Shown here one piece after another: positions 29,547-38,913 of a stretch of 64,000 bases of DNA. The notes under the pieces were generated by a model, which ran no database searches, had not been told where the DNA came from, and saw only the letters and a list, made by a program, of their open reading frames with translations. The DNA is taken from assembly GCA_013138865.1 (NCBI GenBank), contig WTBY01000017.1, positions 98,313-162,312 on the forward strand, written 5' to 3'. A program made the position numbers and the translations under genes. This stretch comes from Helicobacteraceae bacterium (GTDB lineage Bacteria > Campylobacterota > Campylobacteria > Campylobacterales > Sulfurimonadaceae). Every line of letters begins with the position of its first letter. Position 1 is the stretch's first letter.

Positions 29547-31181
29547 ATGACTAAATTTATTTTTGTAACGGGTGGTGTACTTAGCTCTCTTGGTAAGGGT
29601 ATTACAGCAGCCAGCGTAGGGGCACTTTTAAAACATTCTGGTAAAAATGTAGGGATGCTAAAAATAGATCCATATATTAACGTAGATCCTGGAACTATGT
29701 CACCACTAGAGCATGGTGAAGTTTTTGTTACAAAAGATGGAGCAGAAACTGACCTTGATATAGGTAACTATGAACGTTTCTTAGATAGTTCATACCTTAA
29801 AACTAGCAACTTTACTACAGGACAGGTTTATAGTTCTGTGATCGAGCGTGAGAGAAGCGGTGGCTATTTAGGTCAAACCATTCAGGTTGTTCCTCATATA
29901 GTTGGAGAAATTGTTGATCGTATAAAAAAAGCTGGCAAGGGACATGACATTTTAGTTGTGGAACTTGGCGGAACAGTTGGTGACATAGAAGGACTTCCTT
30001 TTATGGAAGCAATTCGATTGATGAAACATGATGATGATGTAGAAGGCACATTCTTTATTCATGTTACACTAATTCCTTATATAAAAGCAGCAGGTGAGCA
30101 TAAGTCAAAACCTACACAACATGGTATTCAAGAGTTACGTCGTATTGGTATAACTCCACAAATGATAATAGCTCGTAGTGAAAAAGCTCTTCCAAAAGCA
30201 TTTAAAAAGAAACTATCTGTTAGTTGTGATGTTGCATCTGATAGTGTGATTGAGGCACTAGATGCACCTACAATATATGGTGTTCCTTTAGCTTTTATGC
30301 AACAAAATATTTTAACACCAATTGCAAAAGAGTTAGAGCTTGGTGAGCTAACTCCAGATATGGAACAGTGGGATGCACTTGTTAAGAAGATTGTTTCACC
30401 AAAAGAGAAAGTAACCATTGGCTTTGTTGGTAAATATTTAGAGTTAAAAGAGTCTTATAAATCATTAACAGAAGCACTAATTCACTCTGGAGCACATCAA
30501 GATATGCGTGTAGAGATCGAGTGGATCGATAGTGAAAAACTTGAAAATAGATCAGATGAAGAAGTGGCTGAACTTTTAAATGAGTGTGATGGTATCTTAG
30601 TTGCAGGTGGTTTTGGTAGCCGTGGAATAGAAGGAAAAATCAATGCAATTAAATACGCACGTGAAAATAAAGTTACATACTTTGGTATCTGTCTTGGTAT
30701 GCAGTTAACTTTAGTTGAATATGCTAGAAATGTTTTAGGAATTGAAGATGCAAACTCTATCGAGTTTGATGAAAATACAACTAACCCTATCATATACCTA
30801 ATAGATAACTTTTTAGATCAAGCAGGTGATTCACAACTTAGAACTCATAACTCTCCTATGGGTGGAACTCTTCGTTTAGGTGAGTACCCATGTGAAACAA
30901 AAGATGGTTCACTTATACAACAAGCTCATAATGGTGAAAAACTTATAAACGAACGTCATCGTCACCGTTATGAAGCAAATCCTACTTATAGAAAACAGCT
31001 AGAAGATGCAGGTATGATTGTAACAGGTGAGTCAAATGGTCTTATAGAGTGTGTTGAAATAAAAGATCACCCATGGTTTCTAGGTGTTCAGTTTCACCCA
31101 GAGTTTACTTCTCACTTACAAACTCCAAGCCCATCTATCTCAGCTTTTGTAAAAGCTGCTTTTGAGAATTCAAAACATTAG
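29547..31181 (+). CDS. pyrG: CTP synthase
   Basis: This enzyme of about 544 residues makes CTP from UTP, ATP and glutamine. The synthetase domain begins [17 protein letters not shown] and contains [22 protein letters not shown] and [10 protein letters not shown]. The glutaminase domain has the nucleophile in FGICLGMQL and VQFHPEFTS near the end. The start is the ATG at 29547 ([10 protein letters not shown]), with AAGGACTT upstream; a longer frame from 29460 would run back into the kefB promoter region. Confidence 0.97.
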   Translation: MTKFIFVTGGVLSSLGKGITAASVGALLKHSGKNVGMLKIDPYINVDPGTMSPLEHGEVFVTKDGAETDLDIGNYERFLDSSYLKTSNFTTGQVYSSVIERERSGGYLGQTIQVVPHIVGEIVDRIKKAGKGHDILVVELGGTVGDIEGLPFMEAIRLMKHDDDVEGTFFIHVTLIPYIKAAGEHKSKPTQHGIQELRRIGITPQMIIARSEKALPKAFKKKLSVSCDVASDSVIEALDAPTIYGVPLAFMQQNILTPIAKELELGELTPDMEQWDALVKKIVSPKEKVTIGFVGKYLELKESYKSLTEALIHSGAHQDMRVEIEWIDSEKLENRSDEEVAELLNECDGILVAGGFGSRGIEGKINAIKYARENKVTYFGICLGMQLTLVEYARNVLGIEDANSIEFDENTTNPIIYLIDNFLDQAGDSQLRTHNSPMGGTLRLGEYPCETKDGSLIQQAHNGEKLINERHRHRYEANPTYRKQLEDAGMIVTGESNGLIECVEIKDHPWFLGVQFHPEFTSHLQTPSPSISAFVKAAFENSKH

Positions 31182-31188
31182 TTAATAA

Positions 31189-31212
31189 CTATCTCTAAAA
31201 TTTTAGAGATAG
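31189..31212. terminator. bidirectional terminator between pyrG and the PAS gene
   Basis: CTATCTCTAAAA/TTTTAGAGATAG is a perfect 24-bp palindrome lying between two convergent stop codons (31181 and 31215). The A- and T-rich centre can supply U-tracts in both directions. Confidence 0.65.
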
Positions 31213-31214
31213 CT

Positions 31215-31541
31215 TTAGAGCTCAGTTCCCACAGAGTGAATAGAGATAGCTTTACCATGTTTATCTTTAATAATATTATTTTCAAATTTAAAAGTTTTTA
31301 TCTGAGTATCTTTACACTTAATATCATTTATGTTTTCCCATGTAATATTTGTTCCATAAAATAGGTCATTAAACACATATAAAACTTCTACTAGGTCACT
31401 ATCAGGTATAAAAATATTAAACCAATTCTTTCCCATAACCTCTTCTTTTGAATAGCCACTAACTTGTTCAGCTATTTCATTGAACTCAACTATAACAGCG
31501 CCTGAGTCTAAAGAAACAATAAATTTATTATCTTGTTGCAT
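31215..31541 (-). CDS. single PAS-domain protein
   Basis: This protein of 108 residues is essentially one PAS fold (IVSLDSGAVIVEFNEIAEQVSGYSKEEVMGKNWF) with a PAC-like end (SIHSVGTEL). I use the ATG at 31541, because the GGATC ribosome-binding site lies just before it; a TTG reading at 31559 would translate that site. No output domain is present. Such proteins can be haem, FAD or small-molecule sensors or adaptors; no cofactor-binding residues can be assigned by eye. Confidence 0.7.
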   Translation of the reverse strand: MQQDNKFIVSLDSGAVIVEFNEIAEQVSGYSKEEVMGKNWFNIFIPDSDLVEVLYVFNDLFYGTNITWENINDIKCKDTQIKTFKFENNIIKDKHGKAISIHSVGTEL

Positions 31542-31613
31542 AATGGAGATCCTTTTCAAATTTATTGTACTTTATCCTATTTTTACTTATAGTTTAATAC
31601 GTTATAATCCATT

Positions 31614-33197
31614 ATGAATAAACCAAAATTAACTCTTACTTCTTTAAATACTCTACTTAAAAATCGTTTTGATAAAGGTTTTAAAACCTTAAAAGATATT
31701 CCACAACCATCTTTACTTTTAAATGCAGATGTAGCAGCCATTCGTATAGCTAAAGCTATTAAAAATAAAGAGCGTATAACTCTTATAGGTGACTATGATG
31801 TAGATGGAGTAACTTCAACTGCGATCGTAAAACTATTTTTCGAGCAAATAGACTACCCATTAACTGCAATAATACCAAACCGTTTTCGTGATGGCTATGG
31901 TGTTTCTGCTAAAATTTTAGAGAATGTTGAAGCAGATGTTGTAATCACAGTTGATAATGGAATAAGTGCCATAGAGGCTGCTAAAATTTGTAAAGAGAGA
32001 GGAATTGATCTTATAATTACAGATCACCACACTCCATCAGAAATTTTACCAGATGCTTTTACGATCGTTAACCCAAAACAAGAGAAATGTAGTTATCCAT
32101 TTAGTGAAATTTGTGGTGCTCAAGTAGCTTGGTTAGTTTTAGCTATGTTAAAAAAAGAGCTCGATGAAAATATTGATATGAAACAGTTTTTAGACCTTGT
32201 TGCACTTGCTGTGATCGCAGATGTTATGCCATTAGTGGATATAAATAGAGCTATTGTCATCTCTGGACTAAATATTATGTTTAACTCTACTCGCCCATCA
32301 TCAATTATTATTAGAGAGTTTTTAGACAAGAGCAAAATTAGTAGTGAGGATATAGCCTTTTCTATAGCACCAAGACTTAACTCAGCAGGACGTCTTGAAG
32401 ATGCTTCGATTGCACTAGACTTTCTTACAGCTAAAGATACGCAAACAGCATTTAAAATTTTTGAACAACTTGGGTGTCTAAATATTGCTAGAAAAGAGAT
32501 CGAAGCAGAAGTTACACAAGAAGCAATAGAGCAAGTTGATAAAAATGATAAGGTTATTGTCGTTTTTGGTGAGGGCTGGAACGAGGGTGTTGTTGGTATA
32601 GTTGCGGCACGTCTAACACAAAAGTTTTCACGTCCTGCTATTGTTTTGAGTGTTGAAGCTGGAATTGCAAAAGGAAGTGCAAGAAGTCTTGGTAAAGTTA
32701 ATATACACAAGCTTATAACTACTCAAAAAGAATTCTTAATTAAGTTTGGTGGTCATAGTATGGCAGCAGGACTTTCAATAGGCATAGAGAATATAGAAGA
32801 GTTTAAAAAACAGTTAAATATTGAGGCTCAAAAAATTAGTGATAGTGATTTTATACCAGTTAATAAAAGTGTTGGCGAGTTAGAGGTAGGGATGATAAAC
32901 TTCGATCTTTTAAATTTACTAGACTCTTATGAACCGTATGGTGAAGCAAACCCTAGACCAGCATTTAACACAACTAACGCTGATGTTATAACTACCAAAC
33001 TTTTTGGATCAGATAAGTCTCATACACGCCTAAACATAAGACTTCATAGTGTTGATCACAACTGTTATGATCTGTTAGCTTTTAGAGAAGTCTTGAGTAT
33101 GCCACATGATCGAAAGATTAGTTGTAGTTTTAGTGTAAATAAAAATGAGTGGAATGGAAGAGTTTCTATTCAGCTTCTACTAGATCAGCTTCATTAA
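31614..33197 (+). CDS. recJ: single-stranded-DNA exonuclease RecJ
   Basis: This 527-residue DHH-family protein has motif I GDYDVDGVTSTAI, motif II VDNGISA, the DHH triad in IITDHHTPS and the DHHA1 region GGHSMAAGLSI with the SARS-type RSLGKVN. An OB-like C-terminal domain follows. It degrades single-stranded DNA 5' to 3' in recombination and mismatch repair. The end overlaps the convergent hypothetical gene by 32 bp. Confidence 0.94.
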   Translation: MNKPKLTLTSLNTLLKNRFDKGFKTLKDIPQPSLLLNADVAAIRIAKAIKNKERITLIGDYDVDGVTSTAIVKLFFEQIDYPLTAIIPNRFRDGYGVSAKILENVEADVVITVDNGISAIEAAKICKERGIDLIITDHHTPSEILPDAFTIVNPKQEKCSYPFSEICGAQVAWLVLAMLKKELDENIDMKQFLDLVALAVIADVMPLVDINRAIVISGLNIMFNSTRPSSIIIREFLDKSKISSEDIAFSIAPRLNSAGRLEDASIALDFLTAKDTQTAFKIFEQLGCLNIARKEIEAEVTQEAIEQVDKNDKVIVVFGEGWNEGVVGIVAARLTQKFSRPAIVLSVEAGIAKGSARSLGKVNIHKLITTQKEFLIKFGGHSMAAGLSIGIENIEEFKKQLNIEAQKISDSDFIPVNKSVGELEVGMINFDLLNLLDSYEPYGEANPRPAFNTTNADVITTKLFGSDKSHTRLNIRLHSVDHNCYDLLAFREVLSMPHDRKISCSFSVNKNEWNGRVSIQLLLDQLH

Positions 33198-33630
33198 TAT
33201 TTTCACTTTTATCTTGGACAAGCTCTATTAACATCTCTTGTTGTTGTAGACCTAAGTGCTCCATGATCATAGAGTAAGTATTTTCTCTATCTTGCCACTC
33301 TATGTCTTCGTCTATTCCAAAAAGTTCCATAAAATACTCATAGTTATGCTCTAATGCATTCTCTTTGAAAAAATAAAATCTTAAATAGTTTACAGTATCT
33401 ATTTTTGTTATTGCAACTTTTTGTCCTGTTAAATTAGGATACACTTCTTTATTTAACCAAGTAGTAAAAACCTCAGACTCTTTAAACCAGTTATAAAACA
33501 CTAGCTCTTTATTTTTAATCTCTTCAAACTGCTCTTCATCTGTATTAAATTCAAAAAAATAATCTTTATCATCTTTTTTAAATGTTTTATCTTCTTCATT
33601 ATATATTACAAATTTAAATTTAATACGCAT
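33166..33630 (-). CDS. hypothetical acidic protein
   Basis: This 154-residue soluble protein begins IKFKFVIYNEEDKTF. It is rich in Glu, Asp, Phe and Tyr, with no signal peptide, helix or motif I recognise. The N-terminal half looks beta-rich and the rest helical. It has a proper ATG start and a 32-bp tail-to-tail overlap with recJ. Its function is unknown. Confidence 0.6.
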   Translation of the reverse strand: MRIKFKFVIYNEEDKTFKKDDKDYFFEFNTDEEQFEEIKNKELVFYNWFKESEVFTTWLNKEVYPNLTGQKVAITKIDTVNYLRFYFFKENALEHNYEYFMELFGIDEDIEWQDRENTYSMIMEHLGLQQQEMLIELVQDKSENINEADLVEAE

Positions 33631-33696
33631 TGTGACTCCGTGAATAAAAGGGGATATTTAAAAGTTTTGTGAAAGTTTTATATTTTAAAAAAGGGT

Positions 33697-33716
33697 AGAG
33701 AAGGAGAACCTTCTCT
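33697..33716 (-). terminator. intrinsic terminator of the SQR-like gene
   Basis: On the minus strand AGAGAAGG and CCTTCTCT pair around a four-base loop, directly after the stop codon, and are followed by ACCCTTTTTT. The stem followed by a T-run is a classic Rho-independent terminator. Confidence 0.75.
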
Positions 33717-33723
33717 GTTGAGA

Positions 33724-35211
33724 CTATGCACGACCCATTTTAATCATACCATAAATAGTCATTGGTTTTAACATTTTAGTTTTAACAAACCACCATAACC
33801 AACGCTCTTTAGTTGGATCAAGAGGAGCAGATTTAGCATTTTCGCCACTTCCTGCTGCTTTAGAAGCCCAGTTAAACTCAGCCATCATTACAGTACCTAT
33901 ACCAGTAATTAATGGACAAACTGTATAACCATCAAACTTAGCAGTCATTGGCTTACCTTCCATAGTTTCAACTAAGTTAGTTACAAGTACTTTGTACTCT
34001 TTTCTAACTGATCCACCTGTTTTACCCATTGGTAAAGAAGCAACATCACCCAGAGTAAATACGTTGTTGTACTTAAGAGATTGTAAAGACTCTTTCTTAA
34101 CAGCAACCCAACCTTTAGGTGTAGCAAGAGCAGACTTAGCAATAACTTCAGGAGCACTCATTGGAGGAGTAATATGAATAAAGTCATATTTAAAGTCAAC
34201 ATTTTCATGTTTTGTAACCATTGTGAATTCTTCAGTGTCTTCATCATAAGCACCTTTTTCTTCCCAACGCTTGTCAAATGTAGCAACTTTAGCAGCAGTA
34301 TCTATAGCAACAAGATTATGCTTGTAATGCCATTTGAAACCTCTTGCTTTAAATTGTGCAACGATCGCAGTATGGTAATCTTTAATACCGAACATACCAC
34401 CACCATTTGGTAAGAAAGTTAACTCAACTTTATCACGAACACCAGCTTCTTCAAGTCTAGCATGTGTTAAAGACATAATTTTCTTTGGAGCACCACCACA
34501 CTTAATAGGTGTATTAGGGTGAGTAAATAGTGCTTGAAGTTTTTCAGGACCTTTATGAGCTTTAGCTTGAGCTATTAACGCTTGAATACCTTTCCAAGTG
34601 TCAGATGCACCATCAGCGAAATAGATAGAGTAAACACCATCGTGACCAACTTTTTTCTTAACAGACTCATTGTTTGAGCTTGAAGACATAATACCTGTAC
34701 CATCAAGACCCTTAATTTTAGAGTAGTTAAGAACTAAACCAGTTGCAACTACAAGGTAGTCATAAGAAATTTTTTCACCAGCATCTGTAGTAACAGTATT
34801 GTTAGTTGGATCAAACTCTGTAACAAAGTTTTTAATTAGTTTTACTCCACTTGGAACAAAATCATCTCTTAAATACTCAATGTCAGATTGATCCCAAAGA
34901 CCAGCTGCAACTAAAGTTTGACCTGGTTGGTAAGAAACTGATAATGGATCAGGCTCAATAACAGTAATATCTGGATTAGAGATATTGTTAGTTAATCTTG
35001 ATGCAGTACTCATACCAGCAAGACCACCACCAACGATAACAATTTTACCTGTTACGCCAGAAGCACTAAGAGCTGTAGCAGCTTCTGCTTCAGTCATTGC
35101 ACCACCAACCATAAAAGCTGCACTTGATACACCAGCTAATTTCATCGCGTCTCTTCTAGAAAGACCTTCACTTGCTTCTGCTAATATCTCTTCTATATAA
35201 TCTTTACTCAT
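33724..35211 (-). CDS. sulfide:quinone oxidoreductase-like flavoprotein with Tat signal
   Basis: This 495-residue protein has a twin-arginine signal (SRRDAMKLAG, Arg 19-20, likely cleavage near 44), then the FAD-binding IVIVGGGLAGMSTA at about 57-70 and the second dinucleotide-type strand YDYLVVATGL. Two conserved cysteines sit in TPIKCGGAPKK and YTVCPLITG, the spots of the redox cysteines in SQR (human-type / type II SQR). The product is expected to oxidise sulfide in the periplasm or on its face and pass electrons to quinone or cytochrome. A flavocytochrome c dehydrogenase subunit is the alternative, but no cytochrome gene is adjacent. Confidence 0.75.
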   Translation of the reverse strand: MSKDYIEEILAEASEGLSRRDAMKLAGVSSAAFMVGGAMTEAEAATALSASGVTGKIVIVGGGLAGMSTASRLTNNISNPDITVIEPDPLSVSYQPGQTLVAAGLWDQSDIEYLRDDFVPSGVKLIKNFVTEFDPTNNTVTTDAGEKISYDYLVVATGLVLNYSKIKGLDGTGIMSSSSNNESVKKKVGHDGVYSIYFADGASDTWKGIQALIAQAKAHKGPEKLQALFTHPNTPIKCGGAPKKIMSLTHARLEEAGVRDKVELTFLPNGGGMFGIKDYHTAIVAQFKARGFKWHYKHNLVAIDTAAKVATFDKRWEEKGAYDEDTEEFTMVTKHENVDFKYDFIHITPPMSAPEVIAKSALATPKGWVAVKKESLQSLKYNNVFTLGDVASLPMGKTGGSVRKEYKVLVTNLVETMEGKPMTAKFDGYTVCPLITGIGTVMMAEFNWASKAAGSGENAKSAPLDPTKERWLWWFVKTKMLKPMTIYGMIKMGRA

Positions 35212-35344
35212 AATATACTCCTACGTATTTATTTATAATAGCTATTGCTGTTAAAATTGCCCAAAGATTATCACAAATAGTTTTATTTGAAACTTAAACG
35301 GGGGTTTTTTTTCTAAATTAACTATAAACTATTCGAATAATACA

Positions 35345-36535
35345 CTATTTTGTGATATTTTTTTTAATTGCCTCTATCCATTCTCCCATTTTAGCCTCAT
35401 AACCAATGGGTTTAAACTCTACAAACTTAAGCTTTTTACTTAAGTATTTTTGTTCAATATAGCCACCAAAATCATGAGGATATAAATAGTTAACTTTGTT
35501 TTGTAGTATATTTTCTGGAATTTCTAAGATCTCTCCGCTCTCGATCGCACATAAAGCAGAATTGATAGCCAGATAAGCTGAGTTAGATTTTGGTGAAGCA
35601 CAAAGGTAGATCACAGCTTGTGCTAAAATTATTCTAGCTTCTGGATAGCCAATTTTTGCAACACTAGTCATAGTAGAAGTACATAGTGTTAGAGCTTGAG
35701 GATTTGCATTACCTATATCTTCACTAGCAAGTATAACTAAGCGTCTTGCTATAAACTCAGGATTTTCAGCACCTTTTATAAGTCTAGCTAAGTAGTAGAT
35801 CGCAGCGTCAGCGTCACTTCCTCTTATACTTTTAATCATAGCACTTGCCAAGTCATAGTGAGTGGTTGCAGAACTTGCACCATCATTTAAAGCACTAGGA
35901 CGAAGAGATTTTAATGTTTGTAGTGTTATAGGTTGAGCCACTTCTGAACTCAGTGAAAGTAAGTTCAGCATAGCACGTACATCGCCACCACTTGAAGCTA
36001 TTAAATACTCTTTAGCACTCTCTTCAATTGAAATAGACTCTTTTTCTATAATATACTCGCAAACATTTAAAAGTGCTTCTCTACCCACAGGTTTTAGCTC
36101 ATACAACATTGAACGCGATCGCATAGCTGCCGTTAAAGAGTAAAAAGGGTTTTCTGTTGAAGCTCCGATCACAAGAACAGAGTTGTTTTCCATAACTGGT
36201 AGTAAAACTTCTTGTTGGTTTTTAGCTAAACGATGAACTTCATCTATAAAAAGAAGTGGTTTCTCAAGAGAGTTTTTATATTGATCGAATATTTTACGTA
36301 GTTGTTCTATTTTTAGTGAGGTTGCATTAAACTCATAAAAAGGAAGTTCCATCACATCTGCGATCACACGTGCAAGTGTTGTTTTTCCACTTCCTGGTGT
36401 TCCATAAAAAAAGCTATGTGATAGTTTTCCTTTTTCACATAAAACTCTTAATGGGGAGTTTGTAGCAGTTAAACTCTCTTGACCTACAATGTCATCAAAA
36501 GTTTTTGGTCTATATGTATATGTAAAATCACTCAC
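35345..36535 (-). CDS. rarA: replication-associated recombination protein RarA (MgsA)
   Basis: This 396-residue AAA+ ATPase starts with YRPKTFDDIVGQ, Walker A GTPGSGKTT and Walker B LLFIDEVHRL, followed by sensor-1 region STENPFY and the C-terminal helical domain of the RarA/WRNIP1 family. It acts at stalled forks. The GTG start at 36535 shares a base with the stop of the upstream pseudouridine synthase gene (TAGTG). No clear ribosome-binding site is visible, so coupling to the upstream gene is likely. Confidence 0.93.
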   Translation of the reverse strand: MSDFTYTYRPKTFDDIVGQESLTATNSPLRVLCEKGKLSHSFFYGTPGSGKTTLARVIADVMELPFYEFNATSLKIEQLRKIFDQYKNSLEKPLLFIDEVHRLAKNQQEVLLPVMENNSVLVIGASTENPFYSLTAAMRSRSMLYELKPVGREALLNVCEYIIEKESISIEESAKEYLIASSGGDVRAMLNLLSLSSEVAQPITLQTLKSLRPSALNDGASSATTHYDLASAMIKSIRGSDADAAIYYLARLIKGAENPEFIARRLVILASEDIGNANPQALTLCTSTMTSVAKIGYPEARIILAQAVIYLCASPKSNSAYLAINSALCAIESGEILEIPENILQNKVNYLYPHDFGGYIEQKYLSKKLKFVEFKPIGYEAKMGEWIEAIKKNITK

Positions 36536-37293
36536 TAATTATGTTTTAAAAAATCTCTTAAATCTCTATATTCTGTCTTATTTAAAAAGCGAGATTTTCC
36601 ATCCGGTAAGTTATTTAGGCTAATTTGTCCAAAACTTATACGTTTAAGATCAGCTACTTCAGCTCCAAAGTGAGCAAAGAAACGACGAAGCTCTCTATTT
36701 TTACCTTCACCAATTGCTACTTTTAGTGTACTGTAGTTATGGGCACTCTTTAAAACTTCACAACCTAAAAATGGTGCAAAGCTCATAGATGTCTGATTGC
36801 TCAATTTATGTGCACCTGCCATTGCATCTTCTAGTTCTAAACCTGTTTCCATAGCTTTAAGCATCGGGTCTGTTACTTCACCCTTAATTTTCAACTTATA
36901 AACACGTTCTATATTTGAAGTCATTAGAGTAGTTGCTATTCTTGAAGCATCTGTTAAAAGTAGAAGCCCCTCAGAAGCATAGTCAAGACGACCAACAGGT
37001 ATAAAGTGCTTAAACTCATTTGAAAGTGAGTCATATATAGTTTTACGACCTCTAGGATCACTCTTTGTAACTAATTCCCCTTTTGGTTTGTTGTAAACTA
37101 TAACTGTATATTTCTCACTTGGTGAAACTTTTTTTCCACTAACAAAGATCGAATCTATATTCTCATCAACTTGTGTTGCTGGGTTAGTCTCAACTACATC
37201 ATTCATTCTTACAAAACCATCTTGAATAGCCTTGTCCGCACTACGACGTGAATACGTTGAGTAGTGTGCTATATATTTGTTTAATCTCATCAT
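36535..37293 (-). CDS. RsuA/RluB-type 23S/16S rRNA pseudouridine synthase
   Basis: This 252-residue protein has an N-terminal S4 RNA-binding domain (RLNKYIAHYSTYSRRSADKA) and the catalytic RsuA-family motif VGRLDYASEGLLLLTD, whose Asp is the nucleophile, plus KPKGELVTKSDP. It isomerises a uridine in rRNA; RluB is the more likely role but the target is not certain. AAGGA is eight bases upstream of the first of two ATGs. A toxin-antitoxin pair lies directly upstream. Confidence 0.9.
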   Translation of the reverse strand: MMRLNKYIAHYSTYSRRSADKAIQDGFVRMNDVVETNPATQVDENIDSIFVSGKKVSPSEKYTVIVYNKPKGELVTKSDPRGRKTIYDSLSNEFKHFIPVGRLDYASEGLLLLTDASRIATTLMTSNIERVYKLKIKGEVTDPMLKAMETGLELEDAMAGAHKLSNQTSMSFAPFLGCEVLKSAHNYSTLKVAIGEGKNRELRRFFAHFGAEVADLKRISFGQISLNNLPDGKSRFLNKTEYRDLRDFLKHN

Positions 37294-37322
37294 TTTTTTT
37301 CCTTATATTTATTTTTTATAAT

Positions 37323-37670
37323 TTAAAATTCAATACCTAAAACAATGCTTATTTGCTTATCTACTTCTAAAATTTCTCTATATGTTAACTTAGTTAATAT
37401 TTCTGATGTAATTCTATCATTATCAATAGCTCTAAGTTGATCACATAAAATATCGCTATTTTTTTCTAAACTATCTCTACTGTTAACTCTGTACCTTAAT
37501 GGATAAGCACCATCTATAAGAACAGTAGAAATTGGCAATATTATTGTTGTTGGATGTTCACACTCATTTAGTAAATTTGTTTGATAAATTAAAATAGGTC
37601 TTATCTTTCCAACTTCATTCCCTTTTTTAGGGTTAAGCTTAGCTAAATAAATTTCACCTTTTTTATACAT
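37323..37670 (-). CDS. MazF/PemK-type toxin
   Basis: This 115-residue protein has the MazF/PemK start KGEIYLAKLNPKKGNEVGKIRP, then the strand TTIILPISTV and the SDILCDQLRAID block typical of the family, with the catalytic Arg in RPILIYQ. It is expected to be a sequence-specific mRNA endonuclease. It is eight bp overlapped by its antitoxin gene upstream, and no other gene separates it from the pseudouridine synthase (30 bp). Confidence 0.85.
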   Translation of the reverse strand: MYKKGEIYLAKLNPKKGNEVGKIRPILIYQTNLLNECEHPTTIILPISTVLIDGAYPLRYRVNSRDSLEKNSDILCDQLRAIDNDRITSEILTKLTYREILEVDKQISIVLGIEF

Positions 37671-37905
37671 TACCTAAACCATCATTTGAGCTTTCATCAA
37701 ACTCATGAGAAATTTTCAGTGACTCTTCTCTTACTTTAAATGAAGCAGTTTTAACCTGTTGCTTCAATTTCTCTTTTTCTAACGAAGCTTGATAATATAA
37801 AACAGCTTTTCTTATAAGATCACTTTTTGTAGTGTTTAATGTTTTTACCATATCATTTAAAGTATCGTAAAAATTATCATCTGACTTTAGTGTAATAGTG
37901 TGCAT
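37663..37905 (-). CDS. ribbon-helix-helix antitoxin of the MazF-type pair
   Basis: This 80-residue protein opens with HTITLKSDDNFYDTLNDMV and then TTKSDLIRKAVLYY, a ribbon-helix-helix DNA-binding segment; the acidic tail (EFDESSNDGLG) likely blocks the toxin. GAGGAG precedes the ATG. It overlaps the toxin gene by eight bases, the normal order of antitoxin then toxin, and probably represses its own promoter. Confidence 0.8.
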   Translation of the reverse strand: MHTITLKSDDNFYDTLNDMVKTLNTTKSDLIRKAVLYYQASLEKEKLKQQVKTASFKVREESLKISHEFDESSNDGLGNV

Positions 37906-37956
37906 ATAAACTCCTCATATTAGAAATTATAGCATAAAGTATTACTTTTGTAATAC

Positions 37957-38913
37957 CTACTTTATTCCTGCTTCGACTAGTGTATGTATATGCAATACAC
38001 CTCTAATATTTTTCTCTTTGTCTGTAACAACTAATAGTTGAATTTTATCATTCTCGATCATAACAAGAGCATCACTTGCTAGTAAGTTTTCATTATTAAG
38101 AGTTTTTGGATCTTTTGTTGAGTACTTAAATGCACTCTCTTCAAGTGAGAAGTCCTCTTTCATTAAAGCTCTTCTTATGTCTCCATCACTTAAAAGTGCT
38201 ACTAAGTGTGAGTTCTCATCTGTAATTAGAACATTTCCTAATCTTCCTTCACTCATAACTACGATCGCTTCTTTAAGAGTTGTATCTTTAGTAATTAGTG
38301 GTAGGTTTTCAATTTTCATGAGGTCTTTTACTTTTACAAAAAGTTGTTTGCCTAAAGCTCCACCTGGGTGAAATGATGCAAAGTCCTCTTTTGCAAAGTT
38401 ACGTGCTCTCATAAGACAGACGGCAAGTGCATCTCCAAGAGCAAGAGTAAGTGTAGTTGAACTTGTTGGGGCAATGTTGAGCGGACACGCCTCTTTTTGT
38501 ACGTCTATTCTTATAACTTCATCACTTAAGCTTCCAAGTGTTGAATTTTCATCTCTTGTCATTCCAATCAGTGGAATGTTAAAGCGTTTTATGTGTGGGA
38601 GTATTGCTGAAAGTTCACTACTCTCTCCGCTATAACTAATAGCGATCACAACATCACCCTCACTAATCATTCCTAGATCTCCATGAAGAGCCTCTGTTGG
38701 ATGAAGAAAAAAACTACTAGTTCCCGTTGAAGCAAATGTTGCCGCCATCTTTGCTCCAATTAATCCAGATTTTCCAACACCAGTTATAATTAATTTTCCT
38801 TTAGCCTTTAAAATAGTCTCTACAATTTTAGTTATGTTGTCTGAAACTTTTGCACTTGAAAGTGTTTGAGCCTCTATAGTTAAAACCTCTTGCATAATCT
38901 CTTGATAGTTCAA
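37957..38913 (-). CDS. kdsD: arabinose-5-phosphate isomerase (KdsD/KpsF type)
   Basis: This 318-residue protein has an N-terminal SIS domain (GVGKSGLIGAKMAATFASTG and ISYSGESSEL) and two C-terminal CBS domains. It converts ribulose-5-phosphate to arabinose-5-phosphate for KDO synthesis in lipopolysaccharide. The start is TTG at 38913, overlapping the upstream stop as TTGA with AAGGA six bases before it. An ATG six codons later is a weaker alternative. Confidence 0.92.
   Translation of the reverse strand: MNYQEIMQEVLTIEAQTLSSAKVSDNITKIVETILKAKGKLIITGVGKSGLIGAKMAATFASTGTSSFFLHPTEALHGDLGMISEGDVVIAISYSGESSELSAILPHIKRFNIPLIGMTRDENSTLGSLSDEVIRIDVQKEACPLNIAPTSSTTLTLALGDALAVCLMRARNFAKEDFASFHPGGALGKQLFVKVKDLMKIENLPLITKDTTLKEAIVVMSEGRLGNVLITDENSHLVALLSDGDIRRALMKEDFSLEESAFKYSTKDPKTLNNENLLASDALVMIENDKIQLLVVTDKEKNIRGVLHIHTLVEAGIK

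Noticed and set aside
32120..32710. 196-codon minus-strand frame inside recJ
   Set aside because: It is a shadow frame antisense to a well-conserved gene and has low-complexity Ser/Ala/Ile composition.
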